Of a stretch of 64,000 bases of DNA, positions 48,602 to 59,001 are shown one piece after another (position 1 is the first letter of the stretch; every line of letters begins with the position of its first letter). The notes under the pieces are model-generated. The model ran no database searches. It was not told where the DNA came from and worked only from the letters and a program-made list of their open reading frames with translations. A program made the position numbers and the translations under genes. Origin of the DNA: Magnetospira sp. QH-2 (lineage in GTDB: Bacteria; Pseudomonadota; Alphaproteobacteria; Rhodospirillales; Magnetospiraceae); NCBI RefSeq assembly GCF_000968135.1, contig NZ_FO538765.1, forward strand, positions 3,422,001 through 3,486,000, in the 5' to 3' direction.

Positions 48602-51600
48602 ATGGCTATCAAGGTTCTCATTCGCAGCGAATCCGGCGATTTACGCGAAGTCACTATCGCCGATGGCGCCAAGATAGCTCTCGCCCCCGGTGAAACTCTC
48701 ATCGTCGAAGGCATCGACCCGGCCACCCTTATTTTGGGACAGGATTCGGACGACATCTTCTTTGTCTTTGCCGACGAAACCGAACTCACGGCAGGCGACC
48801 TGGCCAAACAAATGAGCGCGGGCACCAATGCCATTGAATTGATCCCCGAAGAGGGCGGCGAACCCATCGCCATCGAAAATCTGGAACAATTGGCCGAGAT
48901 CGAAGCCGGTGGCCTTGAAGATTTCGCCACCGCCGCCGGAGGCCAGAACACCAGCGGCAGCGGCGACGACCCGGCGGGTGGCAGCCTGTTGGACAATCTG
49001 GACCAGAACCGACTGGGATCGTTCGAAGGCCGCATTGGCGCGGCCATCGGCGAACCGGAAGGCCAGTTGGGCGACCCGATCCCAGAGGATGACGCGGCAG
49101 CGGCCGGCGACCCGGACACACCGCCGGAACTCGAAGGCGATGACGCCGTTTCGGTCAAGGAAATCGCCGAAGACGATCCGTTCGCCAACGAGGGCGATAT
49201 CCTTACCCGCTCCGGAACGCTGGAATATACCGGCGATGGCGGTTCCATCGAAATCAACATGGTCAGCAGCTCGCTGGACACCCCACTGGGATCCTTCTCC
49301 GCTGGCTTTGCCGAGGGCACGGGCACCGGGGCCATCGATTGGACCTTTACCGTCGACGATACCAATCTGGATTACATGGAAGAGGGCGAGACAGAGACCC
49401 AGGTCTATCAGATCTCCGTGACCAATGGCGATGGCACCGTCACCACCCAGGACGTGACCATCAATATCGTCGGCACCAACGATGCCCCGGTTATCGAAGG
49501 CGACCCCGGCCCCGGCAACAATGACAGCCTGACCCTTGAGAATATGGGCCAAATGAAAGCAGCCTTTGCCAATACCATTGGCTGGTACCGTATGGACGAG
49601 AATGGCCATCCGGTGGAAGGCGAAATCATTTGGGCCAACGTGCGTCATACGGTCGGCGATATCTTCACCATGGACAACGTGGATGCAGACAGTATCGGAT
49701 TCTTCCTGCTATCCGATGGCGCCCGTCGCAATGACGATATCAACGACGGTGATCCGGTTACCTTCAGCCAAAACGAAGCGGGTGAATGGCAGGCATTGGA
49801 TGCCGACGGCACTGTCCTTCAGTTCCATGAGAAGCGGGGCGGCCTGCTTTTCAATAATCCCGATTTGAACGAAAATAACTACGATCACGAGGGCGATTCT
49901 TACGCCATCGGCAACATGAACTGGGAGGATCTAGCCCGGGGCGGCGACGAAGATTTCGATGACGTCAACCTGAACCTGACCATCACCTATGGCACGCCAG
50001 GCCCGTTCGAGGGCTCGGTGACCGACGGCGATCTTCTTGATGACAACATGACGCTTCTCGCCGGCGAGGCCTTCGCGGTCGGCAACGAGGGCGGCAGCCA
50101 GGTTTATAGTGACGTGACGGCCCTGGCCGGCGGCGGCTACCTGATCACCTGGACCGCCCATGAAGGCGGCGATGATGATTCCCCCTCGGACCTGATGGGG
50201 CAGCGTTATGACGCCGACGGCAACCCGCTGGGCGGCCCGTTCACCCTTCATACCCCGACTCCCGACCTGGATGAAGAAAACGGCGCCGTGTCGGCCCTGC
50301 CCGATGGCGGTTTCGTCGCCACCTGGCACACCCTTAATAGCGCAGGGGACTACACTTCCAGCAGTATCGTCTTGCAGCGTTTCGACGCCGACGGTAATCC
50401 GGATGGTGACCTGACGACCATCAACGCCAACATGGAAGGCAGACATCGGTATCCGGATATCACCACCCTGGCCGACGGCAGCTACGTGGTAACTTGGGAA
50501 ACGCCGGACGAGGGCGGCACCGACATCGTCGTCCGCCTGTTCGATGCCAATGGTGATCCGATGGATGAAGAGTTCACCGTCGGGACCTATCACGCCAACT
50601 ATCAGAGCGACACCGAGGTCACGAGCTTGGCCGATGACGGCTTCGTGGTCACCTGGACCACTTCCGCCAACCCGGGCGACACCAGTGATTATGGCCTCGC
50701 CGGGCAACGCTACGACTCCCTCGGCAACGCTGTCGGCGGCGAGTTTTTGATCAATACCGCGACCGAGGGCGTTCAGCGTAACCACCAGACAGAGAGCTTC
50801 GACGACGGCGGATTCGTGGTCACTTGGCAAAGCAGCTCTGCGCCGGGGGATGATAGCTGGGACGGTATCTCCGGGCAGCGCTTCGACGCCGATGGCAATA
50901 AGATCGGCACGGAGTTCCTGGTCAACACGGAGACCTACGCCAATCAATACGATCCCGCCGTGACCACCCTGCCCGACGGGCGATTCCTCGTCGCATGGGG
51001 CGGTTGGGGTACGCCCGGCGACGACGATGGCGGCGTTTCCGGGCAGCTGTTCAATGCCGACGGCAGCCCGTCCGGCGAGCAGTTCCTGATCAACACGGGG
51101 GCCGAAGGCTTCCAAGGCTATCCCTCGTTCGCCACCCTGGCCGATGGCAGCATTGTCGTCACCTGGGAAAGCGAAAGCGGCATGGACGAAAACGGGGATT
51201 CCGTTTACTCTACCTTTGCGCGTACTCTCGAATTCATTCCTGTTACCATGTTGGCCACCGACGGTACCATCGCCTTTACCGACGTGGATGATTTGGACAG
51301 TCATACGGTTTCCGTGGAACTGAAAAGCACCACCGCCGGCAACGAACTGGGCGAGATGAGGGCCATCATCTCCGATGGCGCCACCGGCGACAACGCGGGC
51401 GAGATCGGCTGGAATTTCTCGGTCGCGCCATCCGACCTGACCCATCTGTCCGAAGGCCAGACCATCACCCAGGTCTATACGGTCACCGTCATCGACGAAC
51501 AGGGCGCCACCGACAGCCGCGACGTGACCATCGCCATCAACGGGTCCAACGAAGCCCCGGTGCTCTACGGCGCCGCGGTATCGGGCAGCGAGGAATTCCT

Positions 51601-54600
51601 GGTCAATACCGAGACCTGGGGCGAACAAACCAATCCTTCCGTTTCGGCTTTGGCCGACGGCGGATTCGTGGTCACTTGGCAACACCTGGACAACGGGGAA
51701 GGCGGCGAGGAAGCCTTTATCCGGGCGCAGCGCTTCGATGCGCTGGGCAACAAGCTGGGCGAAGAGATCAGCGTCACCAGTTGGCGGGACGGCATGTCCT
51801 ACGACGCCGACGTGACCGGTCTTGCCGATGGCGGCTTCATGGTCACCTGGAATGCCGAGACCTGGCGCGAGGAGGCCCCGGACCAACAAGGCATCTACGG
51901 ACTGCGCTATGACGCGTCCGGCAATGCCACCGGCGAACCCTTCCTGGTCAATACCAATATTCCATCGGAGCAGTACTCCTCCGAGGTCACGGCCCTGGCC
52001 GACGGCGGCTTTGTCGTCGCCTGGATGGACGCCGACCCCGAAGCCGCGGCTGACTGGGGCGAGATTTCGTTACAGCGCTTTGATGCCGACGGCAACAAGG
52101 TGGGCACCGAGACCCAGGTCAACACCACGACCGCCGACACGCAGGGCGCGCCGATGATCACCGCGCTGGGTTCCGGCGGCTATGTGGTCACCTGGTCGAG
52201 TGGCGAAGGCATACCCAACGCCATTGCCGGGCAGATGTATGGCGCCGACGGCACGCCGGTGGGCGGCGAGTTCGCCGTCAATACCGTCAGTGGTGCCTAT
52301 ACCTACCAGGGCGGCGTCACCGCGCTAGCCGACGGCGGTTTCCTGGTCACCTGGAGTGCCACCGAAACCCTAGAAGGCCTCGGTGACGATGCCATCCATG
52401 CCCAGCGCTTCGATGTCTCGGGCAACAAGGTCGGCGGTGAAGCCGTTGTCAATACAACAACCGAAGGCGCCCAATCGTATCCGGATGTCACCGCTCTGTC
52501 CGATGGCGGCTATGTCATTGGCTGGTGGAATGAAACCGCCGACGGCTCCTATGATATCGTTGCCCAGCGGTTCGATGCCTCCGACGATCCCGTGGGCGGC
52601 GAATTCACCGTCAACGTCCATGCGGACCGGGATCAGGTGATGCCGAAGCTAGCCGAGTTGAATGACGGCAGCCTGGTCGTCACCTGGGCCAGCAGTGATC
52701 CGGCCACCGGCGACCGGTGGGAATCCGGCATCGCGGCGCGCCTCTTCGAGATGCCCAGCGCCGACACGGCGGGCGGCATTCTCAGTGGTTCGGTCACCGA
52801 GGGCGGCAGTCTGACCGCCGAGGGTACTTTGCCGTTCACCGATGTGGATCTGGCCGACTCCCACGAAATCTTTGTCGACTATGAGGGTGGCCTACAGGCC
52901 GATACCTTCGGGACCATGACGGCGACCATCACCGATGCCGCCACCGGCGACGGGCAGGGCGTTGTGCAATGGACCTACACCGCCGACGAAGCCATGGTAA
53001 ACAAGCTGGCGGTCGGAGAGACCATCACGCGCACCTACACCTTGACCTTGTCGGACGATCACCGCGAAGCCTCTTCGCAGGTTGTCACCGTCACCCTGTC
53101 GGGAAGCAACGACGGCCCAATCGTGGTCGGCGCAACCTCGGGAGAGACCATCATCGAAGACTCGGTGCTGAGTACCAATGGCACCGTGGCCTACAGAGAC
53201 GAAGACATGTCCGATACCCATACGGTCGAGATCGCCCTGAAGAGCACAACGGCGGACAGCGAATTGGGCGCCATGAGCGTCGAGATCGCCGCCCAGGCCT
53301 CCAACGGCAACCCGGGCTCGGCGGAATGGTCGTTCAGCGTCGACAATGCGGCGTTGGATTATCTGGCCGAGGGCGAAACCGTCACCCAGGTCTATTCCCT
53401 GACCGTCACCGACCCCAGCGGCGCCTCAGTGAACCAGGATGTGACCGTTTCCATTGTCGGCACGAACGATGTGCCGATCGTCAGCGCCGCCAACGAAGTG
53501 CAGTTCTTTGGCGACGATGTGACAGTCAACACCACGACGGCGGGCGATCAGATGGAATCCGACGTCACGGCCCTGGCCGATGGCGGCTATGTGGTGGTCT
53601 GGACCTCGCAGACGGTCCCTGGCAGTGGCCTTTCCAATGACGTTTTCATGCAGCGATTTGATGCGGACGGCGGCAAGGTCGGCGGCGAGACCCTGGTCAA
53701 TACCGGCACGACCTATAATCAGGCCATGGCGCAGGTGGTGGCTTTCGATGATGGCGGCTATCTGGTCACCTATGCCAGCCAGGGCCCAGACGGGGTCGCG
53801 GCCAGCAGCTATGAAATCGCCGCCCAGCGCTTCGACAGCGACGGCAACAAGGTCGGCGGCGAATTCGTTGTCAACACGGTAACCGAAAGCATTCAGCAAC
53901 AACCCGCCATCGACACGTTTGCCGACGGTGGCTTCGTGGTCTCCTGGCACGGCAAGGACGGCTATGGCGACAGCGACCGCGAGGACGTGCGGGCACAGGT
54001 CTTCGATGCCCAAGGCAACAAGGTCGGCGGCGAATTGCAAGTCAACACGTCCACGACCGGAAGGCAGTACGACAGTGGCGTGGCCACCCTGGCCAATGGC
54101 GGGTTCGTGGTTACCTGGGCTGGTGACAATGCCCCGGGCGACAGCTCCGGCTACGGTATCTCCGCACGAATCTTCGATACCGACGGCAACCCCTCCGGGC
54201 CGGAATTCCTGGTCAATTCGGCGACCTACAACTACCAATACGCGCCCAGCATCGTGTCCCTGGATGGCGGCAATTTCGTCGTCGCCTGGAAATCTCCGGA
54301 TGGCAGCCTGGACGGCATCTCCGGGCAGATGTACGACGGCGACGGCAACCGCGTTGGCGGCGAGTTCCGCATCAATGCCACCTTGCTAAGCGATCAACGA
54401 GAGGTATCCCTGAGCGAGACCGACGATGGCGGTTTCATGGTCACCTGGTCATCCTACGACCGCACCGCCAACGAAGACATTTTCGGCCAGCGGTTCGACG
54501 CAGACGGCAACAAGGTGGGCATGGAGTTCCGCATCAACGCCGATACGGCGGGCCAGCAGGAACTGTCGGCGGTCACCCAACTTGCGGATGGCAGCTTCGT

Positions 54601-57559
54601 TACGGTGTGGCAGGATGGCGAGATCGAGGCCAGGCGCTTCACCTATCCCACCGACCGGGTGGATTTCATCGAAGGCGAGGGTGCGGTGGAAGTCTCTCCG
54701 TTCCTGCTCCTGAGCGACGTGGACGGCGCGACCCTGGCAAGCGCCACCCTGGCCATCCAAACCAACTTCCAGCAAGGCGGGGATGTTCTGGACTTTTCGG
54801 ATCAGAACGGGATTTCCGGGTCTTATGATGCCACCACCGGCGTGCTGACCCTGACCGGGACCGCCAGCTTGGCCGATTATCAGGCAGCCCTGCGTTCGGT
54901 GACTTTCGACAATACCAGCGCCAATCCCACTTCGCAGGCCCGCACCGTGACGGTTACCGTCAACGACGGCCAGGGAGACAGTGATCCCCTGGAAACCTAT
55001 GTCACTCTTACCATCAACAATGATCCGCCGATCTTCGGCAGCGGCGACCTGGCAGCCCAGGTCAGCGAGGGGATTGAGAATTACGTTCCCTACGAGGTGG
55101 ACGAACCGGTGGTGGTCAATACCCAGACGGGATACGGTCAGGAACACCCCTCCATCACCACCTTGGCCAACGGCGACTATCTGGTGGTCTGGAAAGGATT
55201 CGATGGCAGTCTCCAGGGGATCAAGGGTCAGCGGTTCGAGGCTGACGGCACCCCCATCGACGGCGAATTCGTGGTCAATGTCGGCGAAACCCGTAGCACC
55301 CAAAATCAACCCGACGTGGCGGCCCTGGCCAACGGCGGTTTCGTCGCCACCTGGTACAGCCAGGATTGGTCGACCGGTTCCATGAACTATGAGGTCCGGT
55401 CTCAGATGTTCGATGCCGAGGGCAACGCGGTGGGCGGCTTGCAGCACGCCAACGCCGACCCCGAGGGCACACAATATCAACCCAACATCGCGGCCCTGGC
55501 GGACGGCGGCTACGTGGTCACCTGGGTTTCCGATTACCGGTCCCTGGAAGGCCGGACATTCGGCGCCGACGGTCAGCCGGTGGGCGAGGGCTTCAGCGTG
55601 GCTTCCAGCGGCTCCCTCGATCACGGCGAGCGCAACGATACGGTTACCGGTTTGACCGGTGGCGGCTTCGTGGTCACCTGGAGTGCAAGCGACATCCCTG
55701 GCGATTCGTCCAGCGAAGGCGTGGGCGCGCAACTATTCGACGCGACCGGCAACAAGGTCGGCGGCCCGTTTCTGGTCAATTCCATGACCGGGAGCAAGCA
55801 ATCGGAACCGGCGATCATCGGCCTGAATGACGGCGGATTCGTCGCGGTCTGGTCCGGCTATCATGCTCCCGGGGACACCAACGGCCCCGGCGTCACCGGC
55901 CAGCGTTTCGATGCCGAAGGCAACAAGGTCGGCGGCGAGTTCCTGGTCAACACCACCACCCAATCGGTGCAATACGAACCTTCCATCGCTCCCTACGGCG
56001 ACGGTGGCTTCGTGGTGGTTTGGTCTTCCATGTTCGGCAACGCGACAGCCGTTCAGGGCCAACGCTTCGATGCCGAAGGCACTCCCATCGGCGGCGAGTT
56101 CACCGTCAACGGGGCAGCGGATTTGGACGGCGATACCCTCCGGCCCAAAGTCACCGCCTTGGCCGATGGCTCGGTGGTGGTCACCTGGAGCGGCGACGAG
56201 GTTGATGGCTCCCAGGAGGGCGTCATGGCCCAGACTGTCCATTTCAACGACGAGGGTGGGCCGGAAGGCGTGACTCATGTCACCGAGGGAGCCCTGTCCT
56301 TCAGCGACGCGAATGCGACCGATATCCATACGGTCTCGGTGGGCGCGCCGGGCAATGCCATTGGCACCATGACCGCCACCCTCAGTGCGGCGGGGTCCGT
56401 CGAATGGAGCTATACGGTCGACGACGCGGATATGGATCATCTGGCCGAGGGCCAGGTCCTGACCCAGGTCTTTGGGGTCACGGTGACCGACAGTGCCGGT
56501 GGTTCGGCGGTCCAGAACGTCACCATCACCCTGATCGGCTCCAACGATGCACCGCAACTGCTCTCCGGGGCGCAGACGGCCTACAGCACCGATGAAAGCA
56601 ACACCGCAAACATCGATGTGGCCTCCTTGTACAGTGATGCGGACGGCAATCCGCTGACCCTGTCGCGGGCGGAAATCAGCAGTGGTGTGGGTTTGGTCTC
56701 GATCATCGGCAACCTGATCGTGTTCGATCCCAGCAGTTTCTATGCCGGGGAACCGGATGGTTGGGCCTCAGCCGACGTGACCATTGCCTATACCCTCTCC
56801 GACGGCACGGTTGAAACCACTGGCGAGATCACCGTCTCGGTGGCTGATCTGCTGAACGGCCAGCCGCCGGTGGCGGTGCCCCTGGTGGGGAGCGCCGGAG
56901 ACGACAGCTTCATGGTCGATGCGGCCAACAGCGTCGATCTGCAAGTGGACGGCGGCGCAGGCACCGACCGGCTCGAATTCGTCGATCCTACCGGCGCGGA
57001 AGTCTCCGAAGTTGAACTCGATGGCGTCGGCGCCGGGTCGGATATCATCGGCATTGATGAGATCATCGGCAACGCTACCGTGATCACCGGCACCGACAAC
57101 GCCGATAACCTGGACTTCACCGGTATCACCATGACCGGCGTCGAAGGCATCGAAGGCGGCGGCGGATCCGATACCATTACCGGTACCGCGGGCGACGATC
57201 TGATCACCGGCGGCGCGGGTGATGACGTCCTGACCGGCGGCGACGGCAGCGATTCCTTCCGCATGAGTGGCAATGATGCAACAGAAGCCGGCAATGATGT
57301 CATCAAGGATTTCACCCTTCGCGGCGCCGATTCCGAAGGAGATTCCGATGTTTTGGACCTCAGCCAGCTCCTGGATTACTCCTCCGCCGATGGCGATGAA
57401 CTGGCAAATTACCTTAAAGTTGAGGTAGTTGGTAACGATACGGTGGTCTCGGTCAATACCTCGGGCGAAGGGGAGGCCTTCGAGAGTGTCGCCACCCTCG
57501 AAGACGTACAGACCGACCTGGATACGCTTTTGGCGCAAGATGCGGTAAAAGTTGAATAA
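48602..57559 (+). CDS. Giant LapA-like type I secreted adhesin with four seven-repeat blocks
   Basis: 2985 residues from the ATG at 48602, preceded by GGAGGG. Residues 1-~125 resemble a LapA retention module and contain TAAG at 110-113, the LapG cleavage motif. Next are a VCBS-like domain (~200-300) and a DUF4114-like domain (~325-470). Four blocks (~489-880, ~996-1386, ~1635-2018, ~2167-2550) each hold exactly seven ~55-residue repeats of the TALADGGFVVTW...QRFDADGNKVGGEFLVNT type. VCBS or cadherin-like domains (SNDAP endings) separate them. The C-terminus has RTX-like GGGGSDTITGTAGDDLITGG repeats and a type I secretion signal region. Secretion genes follow directly. It is probably a surface adhesin for attachment or biofilm. 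Confidence 0.92.
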   Translation: MAIKVLIRSESGDLREVTIADGAKIALAPGETLIVEGIDPATLILGQDSDDIFFVFADETELTAGDLAKQMSAGTNAIELIPEEGGEPIAIENLEQLAEIEAGGLEDFATAAGGQNTSGSGDDPAGGSLLDNLDQNRLGSFEGRIGAAIGEPEGQLGDPIPEDDAAAAGDPDTPPELEGDDAVSVKEIAEDDPFANEGDILTRSGTLEYTGDGGSIEINMVSSSLDTPLGSFSAGFAEGTGTGAIDWTFTVDDTNLDYMEEGETETQVYQISVTNGDGTVTTQDVTINIVGTNDAPVIEGDPGPGNNDSLTLENMGQMKAAFANTIGWYRMDENGHPVEGEIIWANVRHTVGDIFTMDNVDADSIGFFLLSDGARRNDDINDGDPVTFSQNEAGEWQALDADGTVLQFHEKRGGLLFNNPDLNENNYDHEGDSYAIGNMNWEDLARGGDEDFDDVNLNLTITYGTPGPFEGSVTDGDLLDDNMTLLAGEAFAVGNEGGSQVYSDVTALAGGGYLITWTAHEGGDDDSPSDLMGQRYDADGNPLGGPFTLHTPTPDLDEENGAVSALPDGGFVATWHTLNSAGDYTSSSIVLQRFDADGNPDGDLTTINANMEGRHRYPDITTLADGSYVVTWETPDEGGTDIVVRLFDANGDPMDEEFTVGTYHANYQSDTEVTSLADDGFVVTWTTSANPGDTSDYGLAGQRYDSLGNAVGGEFLINTATEGVQRNHQTESFDDGGFVVTWQSSSAPGDDSWDGISGQRFDADGNKIGTEFLVNTETYANQYDPAVTTLPDGRFLVAWGGWGTPGDDDGGVSGQLFNADGSPSGEQFLINTGAEGFQGYPSFATLADGSIVVTWESESGMDENGDSVYSTFARTLEFIPVTMLATDGTIAFTDVDDLDSHTVSVELKSTTAGNELGEMRAIISDGATGDNAGEIGWNFSVAPSDLTHLSEGQTITQVYTVTVIDEQGATDSRDVTIAINGSNEAPVLYGAAVSGSEEFLVNTETWGEQTNPSVSALADGGFVVTWQHLDNGEGGEEAFIRAQRFDALGNKLGEEISVTSWRDGMSYDADVTGLADGGFMVTWNAETWREEAPDQQGIYGLRYDASGNATGEPFLVNTNIPSEQYSSEVTALADGGFVVAWMDADPEAAADWGEISLQRFDADGNKVGTETQVNTTTADTQGAPMITALGSGGYVVTWSSGEGIPNAIAGQMYGADGTPVGGEFAVNTVSGAYTYQGGVTALADGGFLVTWSATETLEGLGDDAIHAQRFDVSGNKVGGEAVVNTTTEGAQSYPDVTALSDGGYVIGWWNETADGSYDIVAQRFDASDDPVGGEFTVNVHADRDQVMPKLAELNDGSLVVTWASSDPATGDRWESGIAARLFEMPSADTAGGILSGSVTEGGSLTAEGTLPFTDVDLADSHEIFVDYEGGLQADTFGTMTATITDAATGDGQGVVQWTYTADEAMVNKLAVGETITRTYTLTLSDDHREASSQVVTVTLSGSNDGPIVVGATSGETIIEDSVLSTNGTVAYRDEDMSDTHTVEIALKSTTADSELGAMSVEIAAQASNGNPGSAEWSFSVDNAALDYLAEGETVTQVYSLTVTDPSGASVNQDVTVSIVGTNDVPIVSAANEVQFFGDDVTVNTTTAGDQMESDVTALADGGYVVVWTSQTVPGSGLSNDVFMQRFDADGGKVGGETLVNTGTTYNQAMAQVVAFDDGGYLVTYASQGPDGVAASSYEIAAQRFDSDGNKVGGEFVVNTVTESIQQQPAIDTFADGGFVVSWHGKDGYGDSDREDVRAQVFDAQGNKVGGELQVNTSTTGRQYDSGVATLANGGFVVTWAGDNAPGDSSGYGISARIFDTDGNPSGPEFLVNSATYNYQYAPSIVSLDGGNFVVAWKSPDGSLDGISGQMYDGDGNRVGGEFRINATLLSDQREVSLSETDDGGFMVTWSSYDRTANEDIFGQRFDADGNKVGMEFRINADTAGQQELSAVTQLADGSFVTVWQDGEIEARRFTYPTDRVDFIEGEGAVEVSPFLLLSDVDGATLASATLAIQTNFQQGGDVLDFSDQNGISGSYDATTGVLTLTGTASLADYQAALRSVTFDNTSANPTSQARTVTVTVNDGQGDSDPLETYVTLTINNDPPIFGSGDLAAQVSEGIENYVPYEVDEPVVVNTQTGYGQEHPSITTLANGDYLVVWKGFDGSLQGIKGQRFEADGTPIDGEFVVNVGETRSTQNQPDVAALANGGFVATWYSQDWSTGSMNYEVRSQMFDAEGNAVGGLQHANADPEGTQYQPNIAALADGGYVVTWVSDYRSLEGRTFGADGQPVGEGFSVASSGSLDHGERNDTVTGLTGGGFVVTWSASDIPGDSSSEGVGAQLFDATGNKVGGPFLVNSMTGSKQSEPAIIGLNDGGFVAVWSGYHAPGDTNGPGVTGQRFDAEGNKVGGEFLVNTTTQSVQYEPSIAPYGDGGFVVVWSSMFGNATAVQGQRFDAEGTPIGGEFTVNGAADLDGDTLRPKVTALADGSVVVTWSGDEVDGSQEGVMAQTVHFNDEGGPEGVTHVTEGALSFSDANATDIHTVSVGAPGNAIGTMTATLSAAGSVEWSYTVDDADMDHLAEGQVLTQVFGVTVTDSAGGSAVQNVTITLIGSNDAPQLLSGAQTAYSTDESNTANIDVASLYSDADGNPLTLSRAEISSGVGLVSIIGNLIVFDPSSFYAGEPDGWASADVTIAYTLSDGTVETTGEITVSVADLLNGQPPVAVPLVGSAGDDSFMVDAANSVDLQVDGGAGTDRLEFVDPTGAEVSEVELDGVGAGSDIIGIDEIIGNATVITGTDNADNLDFTGITMTGVEGIEGGGGSDTITGTAGDDLITGGAGDDVLTGGDGSDSFRMSGNDATEAGNDVIKDFTLRGADSEGDSDVLDLSQLLDYSSADGDELANYLKVEVVGNDTVVSVNTSGEGEAFESVATLEDVQTDLDTLLAQDAVKVE

Positions 57560-57660
57560 TTAACCTCTGTGGGGTACAACGACCAAAGTGGGAAAGTCAT
57601 TGTTAATATGACGGAATTTCAATGGCTTTCCTTTTGAAGGATCTTTGGTGGAGGGGTTGG

Positions 57661-58959
57661 ATGTTTAAGTTGAAGCTGGCCGTTGCGGTCGGGGCGCTGG
57701 TAGCTGCAAGTACAGCTGCTGGAGGAGCCTCTGCGCAGGAAGCCATGACCATCCAGGAGGCCGTCACGCGCGCCGTATCCCACCATCCCGATGTGGATCG
57801 GGCAAGGGCCAGCCACGAAGTGGACGCCCAGTCCATCGAAGTGGAAAAAGCCGGACATTTGCCGTCTGTGGACCTGGAGGGCGAGGCCGGGTACCAGAAT
57901 TTCACCAGCGAGACAGATCACCGCCTGCGCGGAGGCATAACCTTCAAAATCACCCAACCGATCTTTGACGGCAACTTTGCCAGCCGCCAGGTCAGCGGCG
58001 CTGAATTCACCGCCGAGGCGAGCAAGGAACGCCTGCGCGAAACCCGCGAGAACAAAGCCCTGGAAGCCGCCGAAGCCTATTTGGAAGTCTATCGGACCCG
58101 GGAAGCCCGGGACATCGCCAGCCGTAATCTGGATCGTCACACCGAATTGACCGATCTGGTGGTCGTCCGCGCCGAACAGGGCGGCGGCACCGAGGCCGAC
58201 GTGTTGCAAGCCCAGGTGCGCACCGATGCGGCCAAGGTTCGTCTCAACGAAGCCCAGGACGCGGTCGCCACAGCCGAAGCGACATTTCTGCAACTGGTTG
58301 GGACACAGGCGGGTGAGGTGACTTTCCAGCCCTTTGGCGGCATGGTCACACCGAAATCCAATACCGAGGCCTTGGAAGAGGCCCGGGCCAAGAACCCGGC
58401 CCTAAGCGCGGTTGCCGCCACCGAATTGGCGGCCAAGGAAAACATCGAAGCCAATACCGCCAACTTCTATCCGCTGGTGGATTTGGAGCTTTCTCAGAGC
58501 CTATACGAGAATTTCCGCGAGGGCTCCGGCGATTCCCGTGAGACCCGGGCCATGGTGGTATTCACCTGGAACCTGTACGCGGGGGGATCCGACGAAGCCA
58601 AGCGCCGCCGCGCCGTTGCCCTGTTGGGTGAGTCCGTGGCCGGCAAGGCCAGCCTGGACCGTCAGTTGGAACAGCAGGTTTCCGAGGACATGTCCTTTCT
58701 GGAAACCATGGAGCAGAACGTTCCGATCCTGCAAGAGCGGATGACCAAGTCCGAAGAGGTGCTGGTTCAGTACAATCAACAATTCCAAGTGGGCGCGCGA
58801 ACCTTGCTTGATCTGCTCAATGCGGAAAACGAGCTATTCCAGGCGCGCACCGATCTTCTTGATGCACGGGTCCAATACGAATTTGCCAAGTACCGGGTCT
58901 ACAACACGCTCGGTTCCCTGTTGAACGTTTTTGAAGTCGCCTCGACGGAAGGTAAATGA
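57661..58959 (+). CDS. TolC-family outer membrane channel for type I secretion
   Basis: 432 residues from the ATG at 57661 with GGAGGGG ahead; an upstream ATG would add 13 residues before the signal peptide. The signal peptide ends near ASAQ. The mature protein has the repeated helical hairpins of TolC (AVSHHPDVDRARASHEVDAQSIEVEKAGHLPSVDL in the first half, AAKENIEANTANFYPLVDLELSQSLYENF in the second) and ends LFQARTDLLDARVQYEFAKYRVYNTLGSLL. It corresponds to LapE of the Lap system. It lies ~100 bp after the adhesin, in the same orientation. Confidence 0.92.
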   Translation: MFKLKLAVAVGALVAASTAAGGASAQEAMTIQEAVTRAVSHHPDVDRARASHEVDAQSIEVEKAGHLPSVDLEGEAGYQNFTSETDHRLRGGITFKITQPIFDGNFASRQVSGAEFTAEASKERLRETRENKALEAAEAYLEVYRTREARDIASRNLDRHTELTDLVVVRAEQGGGTEADVLQAQVRTDAAKVRLNEAQDAVATAEATFLQLVGTQAGEVTFQPFGGMVTPKSNTEALEEARAKNPALSAVAATELAAKENIEANTANFYPLVDLELSQSLYENFREGSGDSRETRAMVVFTWNLYAGGSDEAKRRRAVALLGESVAGKASLDRQLEQQVSEDMSFLETMEQNVPILQERMTKSEEVLVQYNQQFQVGARTLLDLLNAENELFQARTDLLDARVQYEFAKYRVYNTLGSLLNVFEVASTEGK

Positions 58960-59001
58960 CCACCGTATAGAGGGGCGCTGAATCCAGGGGGATTCTAGAT
59001 C

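Noticed and set aside
49931-51889. Long minus-strand open frame under the adhesin
   Set aside because: It mirrors the repetitive, GC-rich coding strand; its sequence is an antisense reflection of the propeller repeats and lacks any domain or start signal.
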